Source of the DNA: Bacteroidales bacterium
GTDB lineage: Bacteria > Bacteroidota > Bacteroidia > Bacteroidales > VadinHA17
Length of the DNA: 64,000 nt
Direction of reading: 5' to 3'
NCBI GenBank assembly: GCA_022865305.1
Contig: JALHSP010000026.1
Coordinates: 1-64,000 of the forward strand
Positions 53,656 to 63,569 of this stretch are shown here, one piece after another. Every line of letters starts with the position of its first letter. Positions within the stretch are counted from its first letter, which is position 1. The translations under genes were made by a program, and so were the position numbers. Below the pieces are notes generated by a model. It saw nothing but the letters and a program-made list of their open reading frames with translations, did no database searches and was not told where the DNA came from.

Positions 53656-55002
53656 TTATAATTCTGCACCAATATAAGATCTTACATTACGGAATCCGAC
53701 AAAACATTTTGTTGAATCCTGGTATTCATAATCTCTTGTACTTGTCTGAAGGAAATAAGCTATGTCTTTCCAGGAACCCCCGCGGATAACTTTCCGTTTC
53801 ATCACAGGAGGATCCTGTGGTGTTGCATTATATTCATAGTTGGGATTAAGGTCATGCTGGAAAATATATGCAGAAGGATGGTATGCACACAAGGTCCATT
53901 CTGCAACGTTGCCGGACATGTCATATAGTCCGTATTCATTAGGTGCATATGATGCGACTTTCCCGGCATAGGTGTTTCCGTCATCAATATAGTTGCCGCG
54001 CAATGGTTTGAAGTTAGCCAGGAAGCATCCCTGATAATTACGGGTATAAGGTCCTCCCCAGGGGTACATTGACAAATCAAGGCCTCCTCTCGAAGCATAT
54101 TCCCATTCAGTTTCAAGCGGTAATCTGTATGACTGAACATCAGAAATCCCGTTCTTTCTAAGCGCAGTATTCATATAGTCTGTTCTCCAGATACTGAAAG
54201 CATTTGCCTGTACCCATGAAATTCCGACAACAGGATAGTCATCGAAAGAAGGATGCCAGAAATAGAGTGATGACTGTGGATCATTGAATGAATATGTGAA
54301 ATCCCTGATCCAGCAGAGAGTATCAGGATAAATGTTGATAATGTTATGTTTGATATAAGATGACCGGTCTTTAACATCTGTGCGGCTGCCGTCAAGGTTT
54401 GTTACCTGTCCTTCATATTTTCCGGTATTATTCTCATAATCATAGATATATCTTGATTTTGCAGCCTGCTGGTAATCAACCCAGAAATACGAATAGTTTA
54501 GCTTGCGGACATCAATCTGTTTTTTGCCATTAAATCTTTCTTCAGGAGGATAATACATCTCTTCCATTACCGTTGCAGCGGTCTCTTCTTCCAGATCGAT
54601 TTCTTCATCCCAGTTAATAACATTTGGTTCAAGTACATTTCCTTCATCATCGACCATGAAATATTCTCTCTCGGGAATACCTGCATTTCCAAGCTTGGTC
54701 CTGAGAATAGAATCACGAACCCAATATACAAACTGACGATATTTGTTATTGGTCATTTCTGTTTGGTCCATCCAGAATGCTTCAACCGTAACAGATTTTG
54801 AAAGGGCGTTCTGTGCAAATACGGCATCCTGATCACTAGGTCCCATCATAAAATTGCCGGCCGGAATAAATGCCATTTCCATCGGTTCTGGTTCAAAGAA
54901 TTTCTTTCTTCCAAGAATACCCGTAAGCTCACCGGTATTTGATGTACCACACCCACTTAACAAGATTATCAATATCAGAGCAGATAGGATTATCTTTTTC
55001 AT
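53656..55002 (-). CDS. gldK: gliding motility/T9SS lipoprotein GldK
   Basis: A 448-residue lipoprotein (lipobox LLSGC, Cys18) with an FGE-sulfatase-like domain: MAFIPAGNFMMGPSD, VEAFWMDQTEMTNNKYRQF, YRLPLETEWEYASRGG, YGLYDMSGNVAEWTLC and KVIRGGSWKD. The family fold is that of formylglycine-generating enzyme, but GldK is structural and forms the periplasmic/outer-membrane ring with GldN. First gene of gldK-gldL-gldM-gldN; sprF lies just upstream. Confidence 0.95.
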   Translation of the reverse strand: MKKIILSALILIILLSGCGTSNTGELTGILGRKKFFEPEPMEMAFIPAGNFMMGPSDQDAVFAQNALSKSVTVEAFWMDQTEMTNNKYRQFVYWVRDSILRTKLGNAGIPEREYFMVDDEGNVLEPNVINWDEEIDLEEETAATVMEEMYYPPEERFNGKKQIDVRKLNYSYFWVDYQQAAKSRYIYDYENNTGKYEGQVTNLDGSRTDVKDRSSYIKHNIINIYPDTLCWIRDFTYSFNDPQSSLYFWHPSFDDYPVVGISWVQANAFSIWRTDYMNTALRKNGISDVQSYRLPLETEWEYASRGGLDLSMYPWGGPYTRNYQGCFLANFKPLRGNYIDDGNTYAGKVASYAPNEYGLYDMSGNVAEWTLCAYHPSAYIFQHDLNPNYEYNATPQDPPVMKRKVIRGGSWKDIAYFLQTSTRDYEYQDSTKCFVGFRNVRSYIGAEL

Positions 55003-55049
55003 AATTCGTTAGAATTTATATTGCAAGTAAGTAAATATTTTTTTATAAA

Positions 55050-55994
55050 TCATAAAAACCTGATACTTTTATATTTCATCGTGCTTTTACCCAAACTGAT
55101 ATCAAAACAATAATTTACCATAAATTCATGTGACCCGCTGGTGTTTTTTCTGATATCCGATATCGGGAAATCATAAGCATAACCAATACGGATTCCGTTA
55201 TAAAGTTCAAAGCCCACCATACCGGTAAGTGCATCACCGGCTCTGTAAGAAACGCCTCCCCATACTTTTTTATTGTATCGTAATAAAGAAGTTACAGTAA
55301 ATTGTGCCACTTTACCGTCACTAAAAGCAAAAATTGAGGGCAGCAGCTCAAAAGATGGATTCGGTAACTGGACTGTATAACCTGCAGTCAGATAATAATG
55401 TCTGCTGACATATGGGAGTCCTTTTGTGAATTTAATTTTAGGCTGTGTAAGATGAGTAACCGACAACGATGCATAATATTTATCAGCCCTGTAATAGAGT
55501 CCCATGCCAGCATCGAAAGCAACAAAACTCTCCTTATTTCCTGGAATCAGGGGATCCTGATCAGGTGGTGTAAAACCATCCCCGTCAGGTATCTGCCAGG
55601 AAGGATTAAGTGTCTTATTAAGCATCCCCAGACTGATTCCAATACCCAGTTTCCCCTGACCAAGTTCCATAAGATAAGAATAAACAGCAGACAGATTTAT
55701 ATCTTTATCAAATCCGATATTGTCGCTTTCTACCAATAAACCGACACCGCTTTTTATCTTAAAAAGAGAAACGGGAGCACTGAAATTAAAAACTGTAGTC
55801 GAAGGAGCCCCTTTAAATCCTATCCATTGCTGCCTGTTAAGGGCAGTGGCACAAATCATTCCTGAAGTACCGGCAATTCCTGGATTATAAGTCATCGTAT
55901 TGAACATGTAATGACTTGATAGGGGATCCTGTTGAGAGAATCCTTGATAAGTTGTCAAAACTAAAAAAAGAAATGCGATGTAGCCCCTTTTCAT
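55050..55994 (-). CDS. PorP/SprF-family outer-membrane protein
   Basis: A 314-residue protein: signal peptide (IAFLFLVLTTYQGFSQQ), then DPLSSHYMFNTMTYNPGIAGTSGM and ATALNRQQWIGFKGAPSTTVFNFSAP, the opening of the PorP/SprF family, and barrel strands ending GIRIGYAYDFPISDIRKNTSGSHEFMVNYCF. Such proteins attach T9SS clients with type-B C-terminal domains, such as the giant protein at the window start, to the outer membrane. It lies 47 nt ahead of gldK and probably shares its promoter. Confidence 0.92.
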   Translation of the reverse strand: MKRGYIAFLFLVLTTYQGFSQQDPLSSHYMFNTMTYNPGIAGTSGMICATALNRQQWIGFKGAPSTTVFNFSAPVSLFKIKSGVGLLVESDNIGFDKDINLSAVYSYLMELGQGKLGIGISLGMLNKTLNPSWQIPDGDGFTPPDQDPLIPGNKESFVAFDAGMGLYYRADKYYASLSVTHLTQPKIKFTKGLPYVSRHYYLTAGYTVQLPNPSFELLPSIFAFSDGKVAQFTVTSLLRYNKKVWGGVSYRAGDALTGMVGFELYNGIRIGYAYDFPISDIRKNTSGSHEFMVNYCFDISLGKSTMKYKSIRFL

Positions 55995-56054
55995 TTCTTT
56001 ATTAAATCGATGAAATACATTCTTTTTGAACCGGTAAAATTAATTAAAAATAAT

Positions 56055-56099
56055 AAACGTATACAAAATATACTTTTAAACGTAAACAAATATACTTTG
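56055..56099. repeat. two-copy 22/23-bp direct repeat carrying the sprF-gld promoter boxes
   Basis: Copy 1 (56055-56077) and copy 2 (56078-56099) differ by one indel and two or three bases; both start AAACGTA and end ATACTTT. On the minus strand, copy 2 contains the exact -7 box TATATTTG (56094 down to 56087) and copy 1 a TATATTTTG variant. The pair lies about 60-105 bp upstream of the sprF start. Confidence 0.7.
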
Positions 56100-56202
56100 T
56101 TATTTATTTGAGGCTGAAAAATTCAAGTTTTGATAAGTATGCCTTAAACAGATGATGGACATGATAAAATTAGATATCGGGAGAAGCAACTTAAGTAAAG
56201 AA

Positions 56203-57372
56203 TCAGGGTTTCACCCTATCGACCCCTTGCAGCCAACGTTCTGGAACTTCGTTCTGGTTAGCCTTCATGTAATCTTCATGTGAACAGGCAATGTAAATAT
56301 TCCTGTCAGCTCCGGAAGGAAATTCCATCCACCACCTGTCTGTAAGATTGCTCTTGACAAATATCAGGTCGTCGTTCAGATCAGTAATGCGAACATGATA
56401 TCTGACAAATCTACCGGAATTGCTGTTGCTCAGAACCGGAGTTTCATATTGTTTCTGTGAAAAACCTTCCAGAAAGAACCACAATATCTGGGCTGCAAGA
56501 CCTGAGGTCTGGAGCCGTATATCAACCTCAGGATTGACATCAAACAAACCGAAAATTTTAAGTTTGTCAGAAATACCTGCATATCTTGCAAGAAGGCATA
56601 TTTCTTCACCATAAAAGCCGTTTGGAGAAGGACTTACTGTCCCGGGCGCATCTGACTGTCTCACCGAGGAAATATCAAAAACTGCAACATCTGAATCCCG
56701 GAATAGAGGCTCGGTAAGATAAATAGCCTTTCTGACATCACCGATCCTTATCAGTTCAGACCTGCGCTTTAAAAAACGGTTTATTACCTGCGGATCATTC
56801 AGGTAAGTCTGATACCCGATATTTATATAATGATCAAATGTGCTTTTATGATTATGGATTAAATTATTAAGATAGTTGAAGGAATCAGGCTCTCTTCTTT
56901 CATTGCAGTAATCAATTCTCGGATCGACCGCAATTAATGTATACCTTGACTTCAGTATGGTTAAAGCCTTGTCAAAAGCAAGTGTAAGCGCACTGCTGCC
57001 TCCGACTATCACCGGGAAAATATTTTCACCTAAGAGAAAAGTAAGAATATCTGTCAGTCCTGCAATAGTATCATTAAAGGTTACACCCTGTTTCATGTTC
57101 CCAAGGTCAATAATTTTCGATTTTCCCGGTATTCTTGCCAGTTTGTACAGCTGTCCCCGTATAGCATCCGGTCCTTTCAGGGTTCCTATATTCGGTGAAT
57201 TGCGTCCTTCAGGAACTCCGAAAAGTGCAATTTTAAATTTGCTTAAATCAATTAACGAGGTGCTTTCAGTATGAATAGATATATTATGAGGAAAACCTGC
57301 CTGCCCCGCCAGGTGTATAAACTCAGGACTTTCAATACTTACCGGATTGAAATAGTCATTAAGATTTGTCAT
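56203..57372 (-). CDS. arginase/formimidoylglutamase-fold protein with degraded metal site
   Basis: A 389-residue protein of the ureohydrolase fold. The usual motifs are recognisable but altered: GGSSALT where the family has GG-x-HS, AVDPRID where it has D-A-H-x-D, and FDISSVRQSDAPGTVSPSPNGFYGEE where it has S-x-D-x-D-x-x-D-P. Hence the first His, the central His of the D-x-H-x-D set and one Asp of the last set are replaced, so Mn binding and hydrolysis are unlikely; a structural or regulatory role is more probable. The protein is intact and lies 8 nt downstream of topA, as in other Bacteroidota. Confidence 0.8.
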   Translation of the reverse strand: MTNLNDYFNPVSIESPEFIHLAGQAGFPHNISIHTESTSLIDLSKFKIALFGVPEGRNSPNIGTLKGPDAIRGQLYKLARIPGKSKIIDLGNMKQGVTFNDTIAGLTDILTFLLGENIFPVIVGGSSALTLAFDKALTILKSRYTLIAVDPRIDYCNERREPDSFNYLNNLIHNHKSTFDHYINIGYQTYLNDPQVINRFLKRRSELIRIGDVRKAIYLTEPLFRDSDVAVFDISSVRQSDAPGTVSPSPNGFYGEEICLLARYAGISDKLKIFGLFDVNPEVDIRLQTSGLAAQILWFFLEGFSQKQYETPVLSNSNSGRFVRYHVRITDLNDDLIFVKSNLTDRWWMEFPSGADRNIYIACSHEDYMKANQNEVPERWLQGVDRVKP

Positions 57373-57380
57373 AAAGAATA

Positions 57381-59693
57381 TTAAGTACTTTTTCTGGTTT
57401 TATCACTCTTTTCGATAATCTTCACACAATCTTCCCTTGTAAGCTTCTCAGTATCAGTGCCTTTCGGAAGCCTGTAGTTTTGCTTGTCTCTGGCAATATA
57501 TGGTCCATACTTGCCATTCAGCACCAGAATGTCTCCGAAATCCCTGATAACTTTTTTCTTGTCATTTTCGTTCTTTTCCCGGATAATCTCAACAGCTCTT
57601 TCAAAAGTAAGAGAATAAGGATCATCCACTCCCCTTTTTAATGAGAAGAACCTGTTTTTATATCTGACATATGGACCAAACTTCCCGGTTCCGACAACAA
57701 TTTCATCACCTTCATGGGCACCCAGCGACCGGGGTAACCGGAAAAGATCCAGCGCTTCTTCGAGTGTAATAGTTTCAAGAAGCTGATTCCTGGTCAGGCT
57801 TGCAAATCTCGGCTTGTTACCGTTATCTAAATTTCCAATCTGTGCCACGGGACCGAACCTGCCCATTCTCACTGTCACCGGTTCGCCTGTATCAGGATGA
57901 TTTCCTAAAATTCGGACACCGGTTTTTCTGTCTTTTTTCTCCAGCGTTTTTTCAACAGTTTTATGAAATGGAGTATAAAAGCTGTGCAGCATTCCTGTCC
58001 ATTTGATATTACCCTCGGCAATTTCATCAAATTGTTCCTCAACCTCAGCAGTAAAGTTATAGTCAACTATTTCTGAAAAATTTTCAATAAGGAAGTCATT
58101 TACGATCATGCCGATATCCTGTGGAAAAAGCTTTGACTTTTCTTTTCCGGAAACTTCGGTTTTTGATATTACGTTAAGAGTGCCATTCGAAAGAGTTATT
58201 AATCTGACCTGTCTTTTTTCACCTGGTCTGTCTTCGCGTGACACATATCCCCGGTTCTGTATTGTTGATATTGTTGGTGCATAGGTTGAAGGTCGTCCAA
58301 TGCCAAGTTCCTCAAGCTTTTTTACCAGGCTGGCTTACGTATAACGAGGAGGAGGAGAAGTGAATTTCTGAGCAGCAGTGATGGTATCATAATAAAGCGG
58401 CATTCCCTGTTTTACAGTGGGTAAAATATATCGCTCCTCATCATTGTTTTCCTGGTCGGTCGATTCAGTGTAGACTTTCAGGAATCCGTCAAATTTGATC
58501 ACTTCACCGGTTGCAGTGAATGTTACCGGTGAGTTATTCATATCAATTGAGATAATTGTCTTTTCCACCTGGGCATCCGCCATCTGTGATGCAATAGTCC
58601 TTTTCCAGATCAACTCATAAAGCTTCTTCTCATTCTGGTTTCCACTGACAGAAGATGCATCGGGATAAGCCGGACGAATAGCTTCATGGGCTTCCTGGGC
58701 TCCCTTGGTTTTTGTCTTGAACTGACGGGTTTTTGAATATTTCTCACCGTACTCCGATATAATAACTTCGCGTGACTTGGCAAGAGCAAGCCTGGAAAGA
58801 TTGGTAGAGTCAGTTCTCATATAAGTTATTTTCCCAGCTTCATATAATTTTTGCGCAACAGCCATGGTCTGAGCCACTGAAAAGCCAAGCTTTCTGTAAG
58901 CTTCCTGCTGGAGAGTTGATGTAGTGAAAGGAGGTGCTGGTGATCTGGTTCCCGGTTTAATACTGATACCGGTAACTTTGTATTGTGAAATATTGCAAAG
59001 CTCCAAGAATTTCAGAGCATCTTTTTCGTCGGGGAAACGCCTGGAAGCTTCAGCCCTGATTATCGCTTTCTCACCGTTCAAAGGATCAATCCGGAAAACT
59101 GCATTAACTCTGAAGGAAGATTCTGATTTGAATGAGAAGATTTCCCTTTCTCTTTCAACAATCAGGCGAACAGCCACGGACTGAACCCTTCCGGCTGACA
59201 GGGAAGGCTGAACTTTCTTCCATAAAACGGGGGAAATCTCAAATCCAACCAGCCTGTCAAGTATACGACGGGCCTGCTGGGAATTAACAAGATTCATATC
59301 CACCTGTCTGGGATTTTCTACAGCATTGGAAATGGCATCTTTTGTGATCTCATGAAAAACAATCCTGTTGGTTGATGCAAGATCAAGCTTCAGGACATTT
59401 ACAAGATGCCAGGCAATTGCTTCTCCTTCGCGGTCTTCATCGGAAGCAATCCATATTTTTTTAGCATCGGAGGCTGCTTTCCGCAGTTCACTTACAACTT
59501 TTGTTTTTTCTTTTGGGATTTCATAATCCGGGGCAAAATCATTCTCAATATCGATTCCCAGGTTCTTTTTGGAGAGGTCCCTGATATGCCCGAAACTTGA
59601 AATTACACGGAAATCTTTTCCAAGGAATTTTTCAATGGTTTTTGCTTTTGCCGGTGACTCAACAATAACAAGATTTTCGATCATATCAGACAC
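57381..59693 (-). pseudogene. topA: DNA topoisomerase I with an in-frame stop codon
   Basis: The frame from 59693 (or the ATG at 59684) to 58335 gives 452 residues ending SPPPRYT; after a single TAA (58335-58337) the same frame runs open to 57381 for 317 more codons, giving 770 in all. The N-terminal part has the TOPRIM domain (VESPAKAKTIEKFLG; ASDEDREGEAIAWH) and the catalytic Tyr291 in ITYMRTDSTNLS. The continuation reads ASLVKKLEELGIGRPSTYAP, TISTIQNRGYVSRED and then C-terminal repeats. The stop replaces the conserved Glu of RYTEASLVK (GAA to TAA). The second part alone has a candidate start at 58244. TopA relaxes negative supercoils and is normally essential. Confidence 0.93.
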
Positions 59694-59804
59694 GATTTAT
59701 TTTTTCAAAGACACGGCAAAGTAAATCAATTAGGTTCCAAACTTCAAAATAAACCGTAAAGATTCTTTATATTTTACTATTTTTGACACAAATTTTCATA
59801 GCGG

Positions 59805-62153
59805 ATGAAAGGGAATACCAATAACAGAAAATATCTGATCTGGTTCTGGGCAATTTTCAGTTTCCCGTTCTTTTTGGCCCTTTTGATATTTATACTTATC
59901 TCATTTGAGAGACTGGGGCCGATGCCCTCTTTTGCCGAACTTGAAAATCCTGAATACAGTTTGGCTGCAGAAGTTTACTCGGAAGACGGAGTCCTCCTTG
60001 GAAAAATAAGCATTGAAAACAGGACATGGACAGAATACAAGGAATTATCTCCTTATCTTATCGATGAATTGATAGCTACAGAGGACATAAGATATTACAG
60101 ACATTCCGGAATAGATGTCCGTGGATTAGGCAGGGCAGTGATCCGGACAATTCTTATGGGACAAAACACAGGTGGCGGAAGCACGATTACCCAGCAGCTG
60201 TCCAAACTGCTCTATCCCCGTGACACAGTGCAAACATCAGCTTTTGTAAAAAAGCTAAAACTTGGTGTTTCCAAATTCAAGGAGTGGCAAACTGCTGTTA
60301 AGCTTGAAAAAAGCTATACCAAGGAAGAGATCATAGCCATGTACCTTAATAAATATGATTTTAATTATCGAGCAATAGGTATAAGATCGGCAGCAAAGGT
60401 ATATTTCAATGCAACCCCCGATTCACTGAATATTCAGCAGGCTGCAGTACTGATTGGAATGCTGAAGGCTTCAACACTATATAATCCGGTGAGAAATTAT
60501 GATCGCATGCTGCAGCGCCGAAACGTTGTTATCTCCCAGATGGCCAAATATGGTTATCTCAATCCCGCAATTGCAGATTCTGTGAAAAAATTGCCCATCG
60601 AACTCGATTTCAAATTTGAGGATCATAATACTGGACTTGCCACCTATTTACGGGAATATCTAAGGAATACCATGAGTAAACCTGAGCCTGATAAAAGTAG
60701 ATATGTCAGGGAATCATCTTATGAAGATGCTAAGTGGGAGTGGGAAAATAATCCACTCTATGGCTGGTGTGCCAAGAATAATAAACCTGATGGATCCAAT
60801 TACGATATTTATAAAGATGGTCTGAAGATCTATACTACTATTAACTCAAAAATGCAGCAATATGCAGAAGAGGCACTTTCAGAACATCTGTCAAAAGAGG
60901 TGCAGCCTGACTTTTATGAAAGGGCAAAAGGATTCAGGAATCCTCCATATTCCAACGATCTTACAAAGAAGGAGATTGATGAACTTATAATGTCATCGCT
61001 GAAACAGAGTGACAGGTATTATATAATGAGGGCAAGAGGTTATTCTGAAGACTCTATAATGCTTGCATTTAATACTCCTGTAAAAATGAAAGTTTTTTCA
61101 TGGAAAGGAGAGCGGGACACAATAATGACACCTCTGGATTCAATCAGGTATTATAAATATTTCATCAGATCCGGGTTTATGGTGGAAAATCCGCTTAACG
61201 GTCAAGTAAAAGCGTATGTCGGAGGACCAGATTTCAGGTATTTTAAATGGGATCCTGTTACCCAGCAGAAAAGGCAGGTTGGCAGTACTATAAAACCTTT
61301 TCTTTATACAATAGCTATGCAGAATGGCTATTCTCCATGTTATGAGGTTGAGAATATACCGCGTTCATTCGATGTCGGCGACTCTGTTCCATGGACTCCC
61401 AGAAGCTCAGGGAATAAAGCGTATCATGGAAAGATGGTCACACTTAAGTGGGGCCTTGCACAATCCGAGAACTATATTTCTGCATGGCTTATGGAACGAT
61501 TCACACCAGCATTAGTAGTTGATCTCATGCATAAGATGGGAGTCAGGAGCTATATAGACCCTGTTTACTCCATATTTCTGGGAACTTCTGATGTAAAACT
61601 GGAAGAAATGGTGGGAGCCTATTCTACTTTTGCCAACAATGGAGTTTATACATATCCGATGTATGTCACACGTATCGAAGACAAGAATGGTAATATTATT
61701 TCCAGGTTCAATGCCAAAGTTGAAGAAGTTTTAGATGAAGAAACTTCATACCTGATGCTGAACCTTCTTCAGAATGTTGTTCTGACTGGTTCAGGTATAA
61801 GAATGCGCAGGGAACCTTATCTTCTTATGAACCAGATAGGAGGGAAAACAGGCACTACCCAGGAACAATCTGACGGCTGGTTTATGGGCCTTACACCAAA
61901 TCTTGTCGGAGGTGTCTGGTGCGGATGGGAGGATCGTTCCATTCATTTTGAAACCCTTATTGAAGGGCAGGGTGCCAACGTTGCCCTTCCGATTTTTGCA
62001 TTATTCCTTAAAAAAGTATATAACGATCCCCAGTTGGGAATAATGGAAGCAGATGAGTTCGAGCGTCCCGCCAACTTCAATATGGAACTCGACTGCGAGA
62101 AGGTAAAACGGGAAAGCTCAAGACGGGATAATCCGCTAAGGGACAGGTATTAA
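59805..62153 (+). CDS. class A penicillin-binding protein (PBP1A-like)
   Basis: A 782-residue bifunctional cell-wall enzyme. One membrane anchor (residues ~10-33), then the GT51 transglycosylase domain with catalytic Glu93 in ATEDIRYYRHSG and GGGSTITQQLSKLL, then the transpeptidase domain with S494-TIK497 (nucleophile Ser494), S554-EN556 and K681-TG683. It polymerises and crosslinks peptidoglycan in the periplasm. It is divergent from topA and convergent with radA. Confidence 0.94.
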   Translation: MKGNTNNRKYLIWFWAIFSFPFFLALLIFILISFERLGPMPSFAELENPEYSLAAEVYSEDGVLLGKISIENRTWTEYKELSPYLIDELIATEDIRYYRHSGIDVRGLGRAVIRTILMGQNTGGGSTITQQLSKLLYPRDTVQTSAFVKKLKLGVSKFKEWQTAVKLEKSYTKEEIIAMYLNKYDFNYRAIGIRSAAKVYFNATPDSLNIQQAAVLIGMLKASTLYNPVRNYDRMLQRRNVVISQMAKYGYLNPAIADSVKKLPIELDFKFEDHNTGLATYLREYLRNTMSKPEPDKSRYVRESSYEDAKWEWENNPLYGWCAKNNKPDGSNYDIYKDGLKIYTTINSKMQQYAEEALSEHLSKEVQPDFYERAKGFRNPPYSNDLTKKEIDELIMSSLKQSDRYYIMRARGYSEDSIMLAFNTPVKMKVFSWKGERDTIMTPLDSIRYYKYFIRSGFMVENPLNGQVKAYVGGPDFRYFKWDPVTQQKRQVGSTIKPFLYTIAMQNGYSPCYEVENIPRSFDVGDSVPWTPRSSGNKAYHGKMVTLKWGLAQSENYISAWLMERFTPALVVDLMHKMGVRSYIDPVYSIFLGTSDVKLEEMVGAYSTFANNGVYTYPMYVTRIEDKNGNIISRFNAKVEEVLDEETSYLMLNLLQNVVLTGSGIRMRREPYLLMNQIGGKTGTTQEQSDGWFMGLTPNLVGGVWCGWEDRSIHFETLIEGQGANVALPIFALFLKKVYNDPQLGIMEADEFERPANFNMELDCEKVKRESSRRDNPLRDRY

Positions 62154-62183
62154 AAGGCGCAAAGGCAAAATGGTTAACTAACT

Positions 62184-63545
62184 TCAGCTGAACAGCGACT
62201 TTACAAGATGCTCTATCTTACCAATTTTTACCACTTCAATTTCAATGCCCTTCAACGAAACATTCTTGTGAAACTTTGAGAGGTATATCTTTTTGAATCC
62301 CATCTTTGAGGCTTCTCTTATACGCTGTTCAATGCGGGAAACAGGCCTTATCTCACCTGAAAGACCAGTCTCACCTGCAAAGCAAATCTCTCTTGGTATG
62401 GGAATATCAAGGTTTGATGAAAGGACAGCACTTATTATAGCAAGATCAATCCCCGGGTCAGTTACTTTGATACCACCTGCAATATTCAGAAAGACATCCT
62501 TTACAGCAAGCCGGAAACCTGCCCTTTTTTCAAGAACTGCAAGCAACATATTAAGTCGCCGGATATCAAATCCTGTAGAGCTCCTCTGAGGTGTTCCGTA
62601 TACAGCGGAGCTGACAAGCGCTTGTGTTTCAATAAGAAAAGGACGAAGTCCGTCAACAGTGGCTGCAATAGCAATCCCGCTGAGAGGCTCATCATGCTGA
62701 TTAATAAACATCTCAGAAGGATTGGTTACCTCTCTTAAACCTGTCTCAACCATCTCAAAAATACCAAGTTCAGCAATTGAACCGAACCTGTTCTTTACCG
62801 GCCTCAGTATCCTGTACACATAATTATTATCTCCTTCGAAATAGAGAACAACATCAACAATATGTTCAAGGACCTTTGGACCTGCAAGTGTACCATCCTT
62901 TGTAATATGGCCGATAAGAAATACAGGAATACCTGTTATTTTGGAGTATTTTAAAAGTTGTGCGGCACATTCCCTAACCTGTGTAACCGAACCGGCAGAA
63001 GATTCAAGCATTCCGGTACTTATTGTCTGGATGGAGTCGATTATTATTAGTCCGGGTTTAAGGTTTTCAGAATGGGTGAGAATACTTTCAAGATCTGTTT
63101 CACAAAGGATGTAACACAAAGGATTTGAATTCTTTAACCTCTGTGCTCTTAAGCTGATCTGTTCCTCGCTTTCTTCCCCTGAAACATATAATATTTTTAT
63201 ATGCTTTAATGCAAGGGCAAGTTGAAGAGCAAGGGTTGATTTTCCAACTCCGGGTTCTCCGCCAAGCAGTATAAGTGTACCGCTTACCATTCCTCCCCCT
63301 AAAATCCTGTCAAGCTCAGAAATATTTGTTTTCTGACGATCTTTTTCAAGAGCTTTAATGCTATCGAGCAGCTCAGGTTTTCTTTTCTCCTGATTCATAA
63401 AAAAAACTGATTCCCGGGGAGAAGCCGGAGCAATAATCTCTTCATGATAGGTGTTCCATTCCTTGCATGAGGGACACCGGCCAATCCATTTTGCCGATTC
63501 AACTCCGCAATTCTGACAAACAAATATGGTTTTGGTTTTAGCCAT
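62184..63545 (-). CDS. radA: DNA repair protein RadA
   Basis: A 453-residue RecA-like ATPase. N-terminal zinc finger CQNCGVESAKWIGRCPSCKEW (C-x2-C ... C-x2-C), Walker A GGEPGVGKST near residue 92, the KNRFG motif in RPVKNRFGSIAELG, and a C-terminal Lon-protease-like domain (VYGTPQRSSTGFDIRRLNMLLAVLEK, ICFAGETGLSGEIRPV). It acts in branch migration and recombination. All parts are present. A 24-nt gap separates it from the membrane protein upstream. Confidence 0.95.
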   Translation of the reverse strand: MAKTKTIFVCQNCGVESAKWIGRCPSCKEWNTYHEEIIAPASPRESVFFMNQEKRKPELLDSIKALEKDRQKTNISELDRILGGGMVSGTLILLGGEPGVGKSTLALQLALALKHIKILYVSGEESEEQISLRAQRLKNSNPLCYILCETDLESILTHSENLKPGLIIIDSIQTISTGMLESSAGSVTQVRECAAQLLKYSKITGIPVFLIGHITKDGTLAGPKVLEHIVDVVLYFEGDNNYVYRILRPVKNRFGSIAELGIFEMVETGLREVTNPSEMFINQHDEPLSGIAIAATVDGLRPFLIETQALVSSAVYGTPQRSSTGFDIRRLNMLLAVLEKRAGFRLAVKDVFLNIAGGIKVTDPGIDLAIISAVLSSNLDIPIPREICFAGETGLSGEIRPVSRIEQRIREASKMGFKKIYLSKFHKNVSLKGIEIEVVKIGKIEHLVKSLFS

Positions 63546-63569
63546 TTGAATTTTCTCTTTTATAGTGTA

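Noticed and set aside
57381-59693. Stop codon reassignment explaining the topA and amidohydrolase stops
   Set aside because: TAA and TGA end many normal genes in the window (for example rnr by TGA and the lipoprotein at 4819 by TAA), so the code is standard.
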